From: Bacteroidales bacterium
GTDB lineage: Bacteria > Bacteroidota > Bacteroidia > Bacteroidales > JAOZMU01
Direction of reading: 5' to 3'
Assembly (NCBI GenBank): GCA_029934165.1
Contig: JAOZMU010000124.1
Span: 1-8,390 of the forward strand
DNA length: 8,390 nt
The translations under genes were made by a program, and so were the position numbers. The notes under the pieces were generated by a model. It ran no database searches and was not told the origin of the DNA. It saw only the letters and a list, made by a program, of their open reading frames with translations. Positions 1 to 7,251 of the stretch are shown here, piece by piece. Position 1 is the first letter of the stretch; every line of letters starts with the position of its first letter.

Positions 1-56
1 ATATAAATTTTTTTCATCAAAAGTGGCCTCGGTTTATACCAAAGTTACCCGTTAGC
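1..56 (-). repeat. Possible edge of a fourth attC-like palindrome
   Basis: The plus-strand segment ATACCAAAGTTACCCGTTAGC (about 36-56, read as overlapping pieces) resembles the right-hand arms of the three complete palindromes, which read ACACCAAACCAATGTTATGC in the copy at 5771-5875. It also lies where such an element is expected, at the 3' end of a minus-strand gene group. Its other half would lie outside the window, so self-complementarity cannot be tested. The last few codons of the 153-residue membrane protein fall inside it. The spacing differs by about two bases from the other copies, so this could be a diverged copy or chance similarity. Confidence 0.33.
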
Positions 57-506
57 ATCTAAACTCTCTTTTAGCTTTTTTGCTAACGTTTTTGTATAAT
101 CGTTTACAGGACTAATGTTTTTACTGAAATTAGTTGCTCTTATGTTTCGCTTAACCTTATTTGTTATTTCAGCTCCTTTTATAGTAATATCTTTTGCTCC
201 ATTAATAATCTCAATGTTTGCATCCTTACCAACTAAGCTTAGTATTTTTGATATTTGACCATTTATTTCATCGAAAGCAGCTTCTTTGGGTAAATCTTTG
301 TCATGTTTGTCTGATAAGTAAAACCAATCTAATATCAAAAATATAAACATACCTCCAATTAGTTCAGTTCCTATGTTCAATAAGAAACCTGACAAATCAA
401 ACCCTTTTTCTGTTTTTGACAATATTAAGGCTATTAAACCTAATGCACCTATTAATAGATAAACAGCTAATTTGTATCTCTTTAAAAATTTACTCATACT
501 ATTCAT
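45..506 (-). CDS. Small two-helix membrane protein, possibly truncated
   Basis: This 153-residue protein has two hydrophobic helices (about residues 12-31 and 40-64; the second reads GTELIGGMFIFLILDW) followed by a soluble tail. The tail has an ordered stretch (NIEIINGAKDITIKGAEI) and then a helix-like IRATNFSKNISPVNDYTKTL. The arrangement of two membrane helices with a conserved GTELIGG, then an RAT-type strand and a Y-rich helix, recalls bacterial membrane proteins that continue into a phospholipase-D-like domain. Here the protein stops about where that domain would begin, and no HxK motif is present. Its final residues (DANG) are encoded inside the possible repeat edge at 1-56. The start is 2 bp after the stop of the transporter gene, so the two are co-transcribed and probably translationally coupled; an alternative start is Met4 at 497. 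The function is unknown. Confidence 0.75.
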   Translation of the reverse strand: MNSMSKFLKRYKLAVYLLIGALGLIALILSKTEKGFDLSGFLLNIGTELIGGMFIFLILDWFYLSDKHDKDLPKEAAFDEINGQISKILSLVGKDANIEIINGAKDITIKGAEITNKVKRNIRATNFSKNISPVNDYTKTLAKKLKESLDANG

Positions 507-508
507 AA

Positions 509-1693
509 CTAAATAAAATTTATTATTATACTTGAAATTATTACAGATGCTATTGTAACATTAACAAAACCTGAAATTAGCATCTGAGGATATATTCCTT
601 TTAATATCAGTTCTTGTTCTGATTTTGTTTTACCAACACTTTTAGCTACCTCGTGTGGTATTATGTATGTTCCAGGAAATCCAAACATACAAGATACTCC
701 AATACTTATAGACATGTATTTCGAGTATTTTAGTTTTTTTCCTACAATAAGAGAGGTAACTATCATTCCTATCACACCAAGAAATAAAAAGTAAAATATT
801 GGAATTAATAGTTGTAAAATAATCTCAACTGAAATTGTACTAAACCGTTGAAAAATCACAGTAAATACTGCAATCATAGTAAAACCATAAGAATTAGCTT
901 TATTCAAACTGTCAAAATCTAAAAATCCAACCTCTTTAAACAAAAAACCAAGCACTAAACATAAAATGAATTCATTTATATAATCATTTGTAAACCTTGA
1001 AATAAGAAGGCTTATGAATGCCACAACAACTAATTTTGCAAATATTATTAAAGGGGATGTGTATTTCTCTGAAAATCTCTTTAAAAATGAAAACTTAAAA
1101 ATCGTTTCAAAATCGTTGCTACTATTAGAAATATTTTCATCAGTATTTATAGAATTTTTTAAAATATTTTTAGCTTCTTTTCTCAGGAAAAATGATGCAA
1201 TAGGATACCCAACAAAGCTTGATGCAGAAAGCAATAATGTAGTGAAAATTATCAAATCATTTAGATTATTTAATTCAGCTGTTTTATGCACAATTAAGGT
1301 TGCAACAACTCCACCACCAATCGGGGATATAGATGATAAAGCAGTTTTAAAATCGTAAAATAAAACACCACACGAGAGAATGAAAATAATTATCCCTATT
1401 TCTGCACTTATCGCAATAACAATCACTTTCCATTGCTTTTTTAATGAGTTTATGTTTAGGGTTGTTCCTAAATGGACGATTAGAATAGATACAAGAATAT
1501 TTCCTATTTTATATAGTTCCGCTGTAATGAAAATATCTGTTGGTAATCCATTAATGAAAGCAATTACAAATAATATTGTCGAAGTAAACATTATAGAGAA
1601 TGCTCCTTTGCTTTTGATTGATATTATATCACTAATCGCAAATATTGAAACTATAATTACTAATGCTTTTATACCTATAAATATATCTATCAT
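509..1693 (-). CDS. Multi-pass membrane transporter, GltS-like
   Basis: This 394-residue protein is hydrophobic over most of its length, with about 10-11 predicted membrane segments and a polar loop near residues 172-212 dividing it into two halves. Conserved-looking features are HLGTTLNINSLKKQWK around residues 74-89 and the glycine-rich SPIGGGVVATLIVHKTAE about 122-139. Both recall poorly characterised bacterial membrane proteins often labelled Na+/glutamate-symporter-like. The two-half architecture with a central cytoplasmic loop fits secondary transporters of the GltS/ESS type. The substrate cannot be read from the sequence. The gene opens its group: its start lies 30 bp after the palindrome at 1723-1823, and the small membrane protein gene follows after 2 bp. 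A metabolite or ion carrier is the likely role. I am confident that it is an integral membrane protein and only moderately confident of the family. Confidence 0.85.
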   Translation of the reverse strand: MIDIFIGIKALVIIVSIFAISDIISIKSKGAFSIMFTSTILFVIAFINGLPTDIFITAELYKIGNILVSILIVHLGTTLNINSLKKQWKVIVIAISAEIGIIIFILSCGVLFYDFKTALSSISPIGGGVVATLIVHKTAELNNLNDLIIFTTLLLSASSFVGYPIASFFLRKEAKNILKNSINTDENISNSSNDFETIFKFSFLKRFSEKYTSPLIIFAKLVVVAFISLLISRFTNDYINEFILCLVLGFLFKEVGFLDFDSLNKANSYGFTMIAVFTVIFQRFSTISVEIILQLLIPIFYFLFLGVIGMIVTSLIVGKKLKYSKYMSISIGVSCMFGFPGTYIIPHEVAKSVGKTKSEQELILKGIYPQMLISGFVNVTIASVIISSIIINFI

Positions 1694-1722
1694 TTATTTG
1701 GAATTGTATTATTTAAATTCAA

Positions 1723-1823
1723 CCTAACGGAAATGGGCTTATTGTGTTTTATTTTAGCGTTTTTTGAGGTGCGAAGCACCGAAAAAACGCTAAAATAAAA
1801 TGCAATTAAGCCCAATGATAAGG
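1723..1823 (-). repeat. attC-like palindromic element A
   Basis: This imperfect palindrome has a perfect 19-bp central stem (1747-1765 with 1782-1800) and an apex hairpin GGTGC-GAA-GCACC (1768-1780). An outer 7-bp stem, GGGCTTA (1735-1741) with TAAGCCC (1807-1813), is offset by an extra base. The outer ends are asymmetric. In gene sense the element begins CCTTATCATTGG and ends CCATTTCCGTTAGG, so its 3' end GTTAGGT matches the integron R' consensus GTTRRRY. The stop codon of the large ATPase gene lies a few bases from its right edge. No T-run follows the outer stem, so it is not a textbook intrinsic terminator, although so strong a hairpin would probably still affect RNA 3' ends. It shares its arms, but not its stem sequence, with the elements at 5771 and 8239. 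Confidence 0.8.
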
Positions 1824-1826
1824 GCA

Positions 1827-4800
1827 TTATATCTTTCTAACATCAGTAGCACATAAACCTTTTTCGTTTTTAGAAACAGTAAATTCAACCAAATCATCTA
1901 TTTTTAATTCATCAAACCTTATTCCAATTAAATCATTTCGATAAAAATATAAATTTGGACTTTTATATCCTGTTGCAATAAAACCGTATCCATTTTTTAG
2001 ACTAACTACTCTATTTTTAATTTTTTGTCCTTTGTAAATTGTATCTTCTCGTCTACTTGTTAAACCTAACCAATATTTATACATTTGAGCAAAACGGTAA
2101 ATTTTATATCTATCTTCTTTTAATACAATACCGTTTCTTTCCATTAACTTTTTTAGTTCGTTTTTTTCTTTAATACTGTCTTTTAATTCTCTGTATTCGT
2201 CTGATTTCATTATCTTTCCTAATAGTCTATCCATTTCATCAAATGTAATTACAACTGATTTTAATTTATCATCTCTTCTGAGGTGATTTTTGATATAACT
2301 AAAAATAACTTCTAATTCTTGTCCTGCTTCAACTGTTAAATCTTCAAAATGCTGTTGTGTTGCTTTGTCTCTCACTTCGTTATCGGTAGAGTATATATAA
2401 TGTAATAATGGTTTTATATATTTCTTATTATTTTTATCTTTTATTGCTTTTTGGACTGCACCACTAATTAAATTTATAAATGGTCTTATACTAATTGAGT
2501 CATCTGCATTTGAAAAGTTTAAGAAAAAAAATGTATATGGGTCTCCTAATGAAGTCCCTTTGGGACTTTTAATACTATTACCAAAGAATGTATTTAATAG
2601 TGGTTTAATATGGTCAGGGTTTAATTGTAGTTGCCCATCGGTTTTCACATTCTTTTCAATTTCATTAATTGTATTTATCGGAATTTCTTTATAATTTTTC
2701 ATTGTTTGAAAAAATGCTCGTTGTGAATTATTCTCAGCAAATACTAATTGAAAAAAGTAAGCATACATTTCATCTTTACTCCAATCTATTGAAAATGAGT
2801 ATTCTGTTCGTATACTTCGAGGATTGTTTGTTCTAATATGTCCGTTTAATATGTCATTTCTTATAAATATTTTAGGATAGAAATGGCTGAAATATTTTTT
2901 GTTTAAATTATCTGTCCAGAAATCTACAAGCGGTGTAATAATTTTATGCCAATCTTTTGGATAAGATATGCGGTCTAATGTGTCAAATAAAACAAAAAGA
3001 TTTATTTGATGTTTTTCTAAATAAAAATTTAGGTTTCTTAAATCATTATCAACTTCTCCAATTTTGTTTAAATTGCTTAAATATTCAATAAAAAATGATT
3101 TGCGATTTTGACCTATTAAGTCAGATAGTTTTATTATGTCTTTTTCTATATTTGATGGAAATTCTTTTCGGAATTCTTTAAATTCTTTTCGTTGTCTTAT
3201 ATCAAGCATAATAGATGACCAAAGATAAATTTTCCAAAAATTACCAATATTACTAATTAAGCTAATTTCTTCTTTGCTAAATGGAAATTCTTTATAATTA
3301 ACTATATCTTTTGATAATGCTATAATATCAATAAATACAAAATTTCTTTTTTGCATACCTGACTTTTCAATGATTAATTTTGATATTACAGAATTTGTTA
3401 AAGATTTGTATATGTATGTTTTACCAGAACCTTTAAAACCATTTATAATAAATTTTTCCTTTTGAAAAAGAGTTTTCATACAACTTCTATAAAGAAAAGT
3501 TTTTGGTTCTATATTAGTTGTGTTTTCTGCCCAAAGACTAAGTGTTATATTGCCATTATCATTTTCTTCTTTTAATAGGTTGTTTAAAGAAGTTAAAATA
3601 ATACTTCGTAATTCAATTGCATCAAGAGTATTTAATTGAATTTGAGGTAATGTCATTGTTAAACTATCAAGTTGATTAAATATTCTTGATAAATCTTCAA
3701 ATTTTTTAATAACTCCTTTTTTCTTATAAATATTATCATTTATTAGTTGAACTAATTCTTTTTTTTGTGTTATACTATACTCTTCTTCCTTATTTGCTTC
3801 ATATTCACTAATATTTATCTTTTCATTTGTTGAGTTTTCGATAAGATTTTCATTTTGTTCTTGAAGTTTTTTTATTTCAGACTGGGATAATCCAGGAAAA
3901 GAAATTCCCATTTTTCTTAATACTGGATTTTCTCTTAAAAAATCATATTGGAATGCTCCTAAAATTGACCAATCTTGATTGGTTTCAGAATTGAAATTTA
4001 TTTTTTCCCTATCATATTCTTTTAAAATATTTTCAAATCTATCTTTAAATAATGGATAAATATCTTCATCGTCGGGCAGAATGGAATTAATAAGAAATAG
4101 TTTTGGTTGTGGTGTAAGTTGTTGATATTTATCAAGTAAAAAATAAAGACCCGCTTTTGTTTGTTCACTACTTCCAAAAAAACCAACAATTAAATCCGAA
4201 AGGTTTAAAGCTGTAAGTCCAAATATTTCATTGAAACCTGTTCGAGAGTCTATTAAGATATAATCGTCTTTTGTCAATTTTAGCTCTTTAACTAAATCGT
4301 CAAAAAGTTCTTTAAAATGGTTTACCATTTCTTGTGTATTTGCAATGTTTAATCTTGCAAGACAATGTATATAATGATAAAGGTGAACTTTTAAAGCATC
4401 GTTATGTTCAGATGTATTGTTATTTGTTTCAATATCTGCATAACTTAAATTGCCAGATTGTAATACAAAAATATCTCCTTGTTGTCCACTATAATCAGAA
4501 CTAACATTGATTAAGTAATTATCTTTAATAGATAAATTTTCACGACCTAAAAATTCTTTATCTAATAGATACTCTACAAGTCCATTTTTATTTTCTTGTT
4601 CTTTATTTGTGTTGAAGAAATTTAAGAAACCAGGGGCTTCAAAATCACAATCAATAATCACGACTTTTTTACCTTGTTGAGCTAAATGCATTGCGTATGT
4701 GCACAATGTTGTTGTTCTGCCCATACCTCCTTTATAACTATAAAAAGTGGCAATATTACAAGGTGTTTCTTCTTTTTCTGTTCGATTATCATTACTTAAA

Positions 4801-5126
4801 AGAGTATCAAATCTCCAAACAAGTCCAAAATCAATTTTAGATTTTAGATTTGGGTAACTCTCAGAAAATATATGACTATACAAAGGGTCAAAATTTATAT
4901 CATTTTCAGTAACAATATTAATTTCAATTTCAGAAAATCTTAACTGCTCAGTAATAATATATTTTCTGATTTCTGATTTAGTTTTTGAATTATTATCAAC
5001 TCTTATAAATATTTCAACTCTCATATCAGCTTTTAATGAGATACGGAAATCTTTAATATTATTATTGTTAATTTGTATTTCTAACCGATTTGCAATATTA
5101 TGTATTTGTTTAAACGCTTGTAACAT
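1827..5126 (-). CDS. ParA-like and STAND-like double ATPase with cold-shock domain
   Basis: This 1099-residue protein has three recognisable modules. Residues about 122-400 are a ParA/MinD-like ATPase with the variant P-loop YKGGMGRTT (131-139), where arginine replaces the usual P-loop lysine. An A' motif follows (IIDCDFEAPG, D159 and D161), then LIDSRTG (291-297); this matches the KGGxGR-variant AAA/ParA group. Residues about 535-880 form a second P-loop ATPase with GFKGSGKT (563-570) and a Walker-B-like LFVLFDTLD (D715, D718), resembling the Sll1717-type P-loop ATPases. The C-terminus, about 1032-1099, looks like a cold-shock/OB fold, with KNGYGFI (1044-1050) at the RNP1 position and LYFYRNDL (1059-1066) at the RNP2 position. 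Residues 1-110 are unassigned. No signal peptide or membrane helix is evident. The gene lies 13 bp downstream of the HEPN-like gene, so the two form an operon. A role as an RNA or nucleic-acid sensing ATPase controlling the HEPN partner is inferred. Confidence 0.93.
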   Translation of the reverse strand: MLQAFKQIHNIANRLEIQINNNNIKDFRISLKADMRVEIFIRVDNNSKTKSEIRKYIITEQLRFSEIEINIVTENDINFDPLYSHIFSESYPNLKSKIDFGLVWRFDTLLSNDNRTEKEETPCNIATFYSYKGGMGRTTTLCTYAMHLAQQGKKVVIIDCDFEAPGFLNFFNTNKEQENKNGLVEYLLDKEFLGRENLSIKDNYLINVSSDYSGQQGDIFVLQSGNLSYADIETNNNTSEHNDALKVHLYHYIHCLARLNIANTQEMVNHFKELFDDLVKELKLTKDDYILIDSRTGFNEIFGLTALNLSDLIVGFFGSSEQTKAGLYFLLDKYQQLTPQPKLFLINSILPDDEDIYPLFKDRFENILKEYDREKINFNSETNQDWSILGAFQYDFLRENPVLRKMGISFPGLSQSEIKKLQEQNENLIENSTNEKINISEYEANKEEEYSITQKKELVQLINDNIYKKKGVIKKFEDLSRIFNQLDSLTMTLPQIQLNTLDAIELRSIILTSLNNLLKEENDNGNITLSLWAENTTNIEPKTFLYRSCMKTLFQKEKFIINGFKGSGKTYIYKSLTNSVISKLIIEKSGMQKRNFVFIDIIALSKDIVNYKEFPFSKEEISLISNIGNFWKIYLWSSIMLDIRQRKEFKEFRKEFPSNIEKDIIKLSDLIGQNRKSFFIEYLSNLNKIGEVDNDLRNLNFYLEKHQINLFVLFDTLDRISYPKDWHKIITPLVDFWTDNLNKKYFSHFYPKIFIRNDILNGHIRTNNPRSIRTEYSFSIDWSKDEMYAYFFQLVFAENNSQRAFFQTMKNYKEIPINTINEIEKNVKTDGQLQLNPDHIKPLLNTFFGNSIKSPKGTSLGDPYTFFFLNFSNADDSISIRPFINLISGAVQKAIKDKNNKKYIKPLLHYIYSTDNEVRDKATQQHFEDLTVEAGQELEVIFSYIKNHLRRDDKLKSVVITFDEMDRLLGKIMKSDEYRELKDSIKEKNELKKLMERNGIVLKEDRYKIYRFAQMYKYWLGLTSRREDTIYKGQKIKNRVVSLKNGYGFIATGYKSPNLYFYRNDLIGIRFDELKIDDLVEFTVSKNEKGLCATDVRKI

Positions 5127-5139
5127 AGTGATTTATTTT

Positions 5140-5733
5140 TTATAATAAAGGTAATTTAATATAAATATCGTCTCTAACAAAAATGAAATAATCAATAATA
5201 TCATTTTCGTCATAACTTAGATTTGTAGTAGTAAAATTAGTATTGTCAGTTTGGTATCGCATATTTACGTTCCAATCATAGAACATTACTGATATTTTAT
5301 CTTGACTATTTCTTCTTTGATTTATAATTGGAATTCTGTTAAATCTTTGAGAAAACATATGTTTTAATACCTCTATATTTTTAGCATATTGATGGCTGCT
5401 AATAATATATAATCTTGGATTATTCCTTCTGCCAAAGAAACTTACTCTTGAATTTATTGAACTTATATTTTCATTTAAGTTATTCACATCTCCATTTGGG
5501 TTTTGCCTGTATGTATTAATGTTTTTATAGATACAATAGTTTACAACTCCTTCAATTATATATCCGCATAAATAATAAATATCTCTTAATATATAATTTT
5601 TCCGTTCAATTTTTGACAAATTATCCAAAGTATCATTAGTATCTATATTTTTAAGATTATCAATCATAAATTCGCATGTTTTTAAGTGTTTTAATGCGGC
5701 TTTACGATAATCTTCATAAATCATATGTGCCAT
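5140..5733 (-). CDS. HEPN-like protein, partner of the double ATPase
   Basis: This 197-residue protein is mainly helical at its N-terminus. Residues 8-28 (YEDYRKAALKHLKTCEFMID begins near 6) form a first long helix. YLCGYIIEGVVNYCIYK (54-70) then closely resembles the YLAGYAVECALKA helix of HEPN proteins. A later RLYIISSHQY holds Arg107 and His114 in an R-x6-H arrangement, close to the R-x4-6-H catalytic signature of HEPN ribonucleases, so RNase activity is possible but unproven. The C-terminal 60 residues (YDWNVNMRYQT, then a D/E-rich end) are unassigned. It is the first gene of its group, starting 37 bp after the palindrome at 5771-5875, and precedes the ATPase gene by 13 bp. In many conflict systems HEPN toxins are held by a nucleotide-using partner, and the pairing here suggests the same. 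An alternative start is Met4 at 5724. Confidence 0.85.
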   Translation of the reverse strand: MAHMIYEDYRKAALKHLKTCEFMIDNLKNIDTNDTLDNLSKIERKNYILRDIYYLCGYIIEGVVNYCIYKNINTYRQNPNGDVNNLNENISSINSRVSFFGRRNNPRLYIISSHQYAKNIEVLKHMFSQRFNRIPIINQRRNSQDKISVMFYDWNVNMRYQTDNTNFTTTNLSYDENDIIDYFIFVRDDIYIKLPLL

Positions 5734-5770
5734 AAGTTTATATTCATTTTATTTATGTTATATCAGTTGC

Positions 5771-5875
5771 CCCTATCGGAAATGGCTTGGTGGCGGGCAT
5801 TTTTTTGCTTGTTTTTTACGAGCGTAGCGAAGTAAAAACAAGCAAAAAAATGACTGACACCAAACCAATGTTATG
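5771..5875 (-). repeat. attC-like palindromic element B
   Basis: The central stem is a perfect 19-bp pairing of 5798-5816 with 5834-5852, of unrelated sequence to the stem of element A. The outer stem pairs GGCTTGGTG (5784-5792) with CACCAAACC (5858-5866), with one mismatched or wobble position. The region between the two stems (5793-5797 and 5853-5857) is unpaired. The apex holds GAGCGTAGCGAA. In gene sense the element begins GCATAACATTGG and ends CCATTTCCGATAGG. Compared with elements A and C the arms are conserved, while the terminal GATAGGG departs from GTTRRRY. It begins about 4 bp after the stop of the zinc-knuckle gene and ends 37 bp before the HEPN-like gene. Confidence 0.8.
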
Positions 5876-5879
5876 CAAT

Positions 5880-6062
5880 TTATTTATTTTTCCTATCGGG
5901 ACAATTACGTGCATCATGAGTATATGAGTTGCAAATTGAGCACCTTCTTGCTTTTGGACACTTTTGTGCATTGTGTCCAGGTTTGCCACATATACTACAT
6001 CTTTTTACATTTGGGCAATTTCTTGCTGTGTGATTACCTGAACCACATATTGAACAAGCCAT
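5880..6062 (-). CDS. 60-residue protein of three CCHC zinc knuckles
   Basis: The whole protein consists of three tandem repeats of about 19 residues: CSICGSGNHTARNC (3-16), CSICGKPGHNAQKC (22-35) and CSICNSYTHDARNC (41-54). Each is exactly C-x2-C-x4-H-x4-C, the retroviral-type zinc knuckle, and each is followed by Pro and basic residues. In eukaryotes and retroviruses such knuckles bind single-stranded nucleic acid, and two or more in tandem give sequence preference. The family is uncommon in bacteria, and a free-standing triple knuckle is unusual. A basic tail (RKNK) ends the protein. It is the last gene of the operon, starting 13 bp after the membrane-protein gene stop and ending at palindrome B. 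It may bind RNA or single-stranded DNA for the nuclease/GTPase system, but that role is inferred. The regular repeats and perfect zinc ligands make it a real gene despite its size. Confidence 0.9.
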   Translation of the reverse strand: MACSICGSGNHTARNCPNVKRCSICGKPGHNAQKCPKARRCSICNSYTHDARNCPDRKNK

Positions 6063-6075
6063 AATTATAATTTTA

Positions 6076-6459
6076 TTAAATTATTAAACTAATTATCATA
6101 AGAATTACTGAGATAAAGAAACTAAAAATTAACACTTTGTTTAGGTTGCTGATTTTAAATATTTCCGATAATTCAGATTTTATAAAATTATCATCTGTCC
6201 TAAATAAATATTCATACTCTGTTGAAATTTTATCGTAATATAGTTTTATACTTTTAGTTAGCCTAAAATACAGTATAAGCACAATAAAATCTACGAACAA
6301 TAGAGTATAGTTTAATATTAAATACTTACTGTCAAGAAAATTTATAATAGCTAATACAATTGTCAATAAATAAAACAAATATGATAATATTATTAAATAT
6401 TTATTTTGAACATTGTATTTACTAATCTTTCTATTTAGTATAGTTTTTATATTGTCCAT
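6076..6459 (-). CDS. Small three-helix membrane protein
   Basis: This 127-residue protein has three predicted membrane helices: about 20-42 (KYLIILSYLFYLLTIVLAII), 45-66, and 107-127 at the extreme C-terminus. A cytoplasmic-looking helical region of about 40 residues lies between the second and third (KSIKLYYDKISTEYEYLF). I do not recognise a family. A close helix pair followed by a soluble helical segment is loosely like the two-helix membrane effector domains (SLATT type) found beside nucleotide-sensing defence proteins, but no diagnostic motif supports that. Its gene lies 2 bp after the GTPase stop and 13 bp before the zinc-knuckle gene, so it is produced with them. It could anchor the GTPase to the membrane or act as a membrane-disrupting effector; both ideas rest on context only. 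Confidence 0.82.
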   Translation of the reverse strand: MDNIKTILNRKISKYNVQNKYLIILSYLFYLLTIVLAIINFLDSKYLILNYTLLFVDFIVLILYFRLTKSIKLYYDKISTEYEYLFRTDDNFIKSELSEIFKISNLNKVLIFSFFISVILMIISLII

Positions 6460-6461
6460 TT

Positions 6462-7250
6462 TTAAAGATTTCTTTCTTTCCCTAATATTATTGTCAATTG
6501 TTCGAGAAAATGTGCGTTCAGATTTTTTCGATTAGTATCAGTGAAATTTTTTGATTTAAATTTTCCGTGATATGACTTTAATATTGAACTATAAGGGTAA
6601 ACATAATAATCTTTACTAAAATGATTTTTACTAAACACTTCATCAAATTCTTTTCGATAAGCACCATGCCAGTAATAATCCCAAACATCGTCTTCATAAT
6701 CCCACCATAAATCAGCTTTTGTAATCAAAGTAATTATCCACTTTATATTGGACATTTCTAACAAAGGCAACCATTCATTTAACATTCTTAGTTCCATTTG
6801 TTTATAATCATTGATTACATCATTATTTATCTCATTGTTGTCATCAAAAATCCTTTTTTTTGTCGTATGTTCTCTTTCATGAAAACCAAATGAAACAACA
6901 TTAATTATGCCTTCATATTTATTTTCTTTAACAAGATTTTGTATTTCTTTTTTTCTCACTTCAACTTTTTGACCTTGCCCTGGTGTGTCTAAAAAACTAA
7001 TCGGTATTTTATCTATTTTAGTATAGTTTTGCTGATTAGCTTGGCTTGTGTAGGTAACCTGAATATTTTCCAATTCTTTATTTAAAGAATTTAAAAACTG
7101 TGTTTTTCCTGCACCTGTTGCACCTAAAACTAATATTTGTTTATTACGTTTAAAAATTTTATTGAATAATTTTTCAAAAAAACCTTGTTCGTAAAGGTGG
7201 TCAAAAGCATTTACTGCAAATTCTGCTGCTATTTTTGTGAATTGTCCCAT
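6462..7250 (-). CDS. P-loop GTPase of a putative conflict system
   Basis: This GTPase has all the usual motifs. Numbered from the chosen 262-residue start they are G1 GATGAGKT (43-50), a likely G3 DTPG (88-91), G4 TKAD (177-180) and a G5-like YPYSS near 218-222. It resembles small TRAFAC-type GTPases with a short amphipathic N-terminus (FFEKLFNKIFKR) that could lie on a membrane or partner. Between G3 and G4 is a long loop containing FGFHEREHTTKKR that is not typical of housekeeping Era or Der proteins. The frame is open back to an ATG at 7307, giving 281 residues but overlapping the nuclease gene by 56 bp. I prefer the ATG at 7250, because it follows the nuclease stop by a single base (TAATATG), matching the tight 2-bp junctions elsewhere. 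It is probably a nucleotide switch for the nuclease or the membrane protein. Confidence 0.9.
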   Translation of the reverse strand: MGQFTKIAAEFAVNAFDHLYEQGFFEKLFNKIFKRNKQILVLGATGAGKTQFLNSLNKELENIQVTYTSQANQQNYTKIDKIPISFLDTPGQGQKVEVRKKEIQNLVKENKYEGIINVVSFGFHEREHTTKKRIFDDNNEINNDVINDYKQMELRMLNEWLPLLEMSNIKWIITLITKADLWWDYEDDVWDYYWHGAYRKEFDEVFSKNHFSKDYYVYPYSSILKSYHGKFKSKNFTDTNRKNLNAHFLEQLTIILGKERNL

Positions 7251-7251
7251 A

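Noticed and set aside
1014..1727. Two plus-strand open frames of about 115 codons across the transporter gene
   Set aside because: They lie antisense to a continuous, well-formed membrane protein, show no recognisable domain and owe their length to the hydrophobic codon pattern of the opposite strand.
1747..1800. The palindromes as plain intrinsic terminators
   Set aside because: They are far longer than usual, share asymmetric arms, have multi-part stems and are not followed by a T-run on the transcribed strand. A secondary effect on termination remains possible.
3160..3205. Near-direct repeat of aaattcttttcg within the large ATPase gene
   Set aside because: It encodes RKEFKEFRKEF, a short charged helix; a local duplication within a coding helix explains it and no wider repeat is present.
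5873..6064. A plus-strand open frame of 63 codons opposite the zinc-knuckle gene
   Set aside because: The minus-strand product has three perfect zinc-knuckle repeats, whereas the plus-strand product is merely the complement of that repeat pattern, and its ATG lies inside the palindrome arm.
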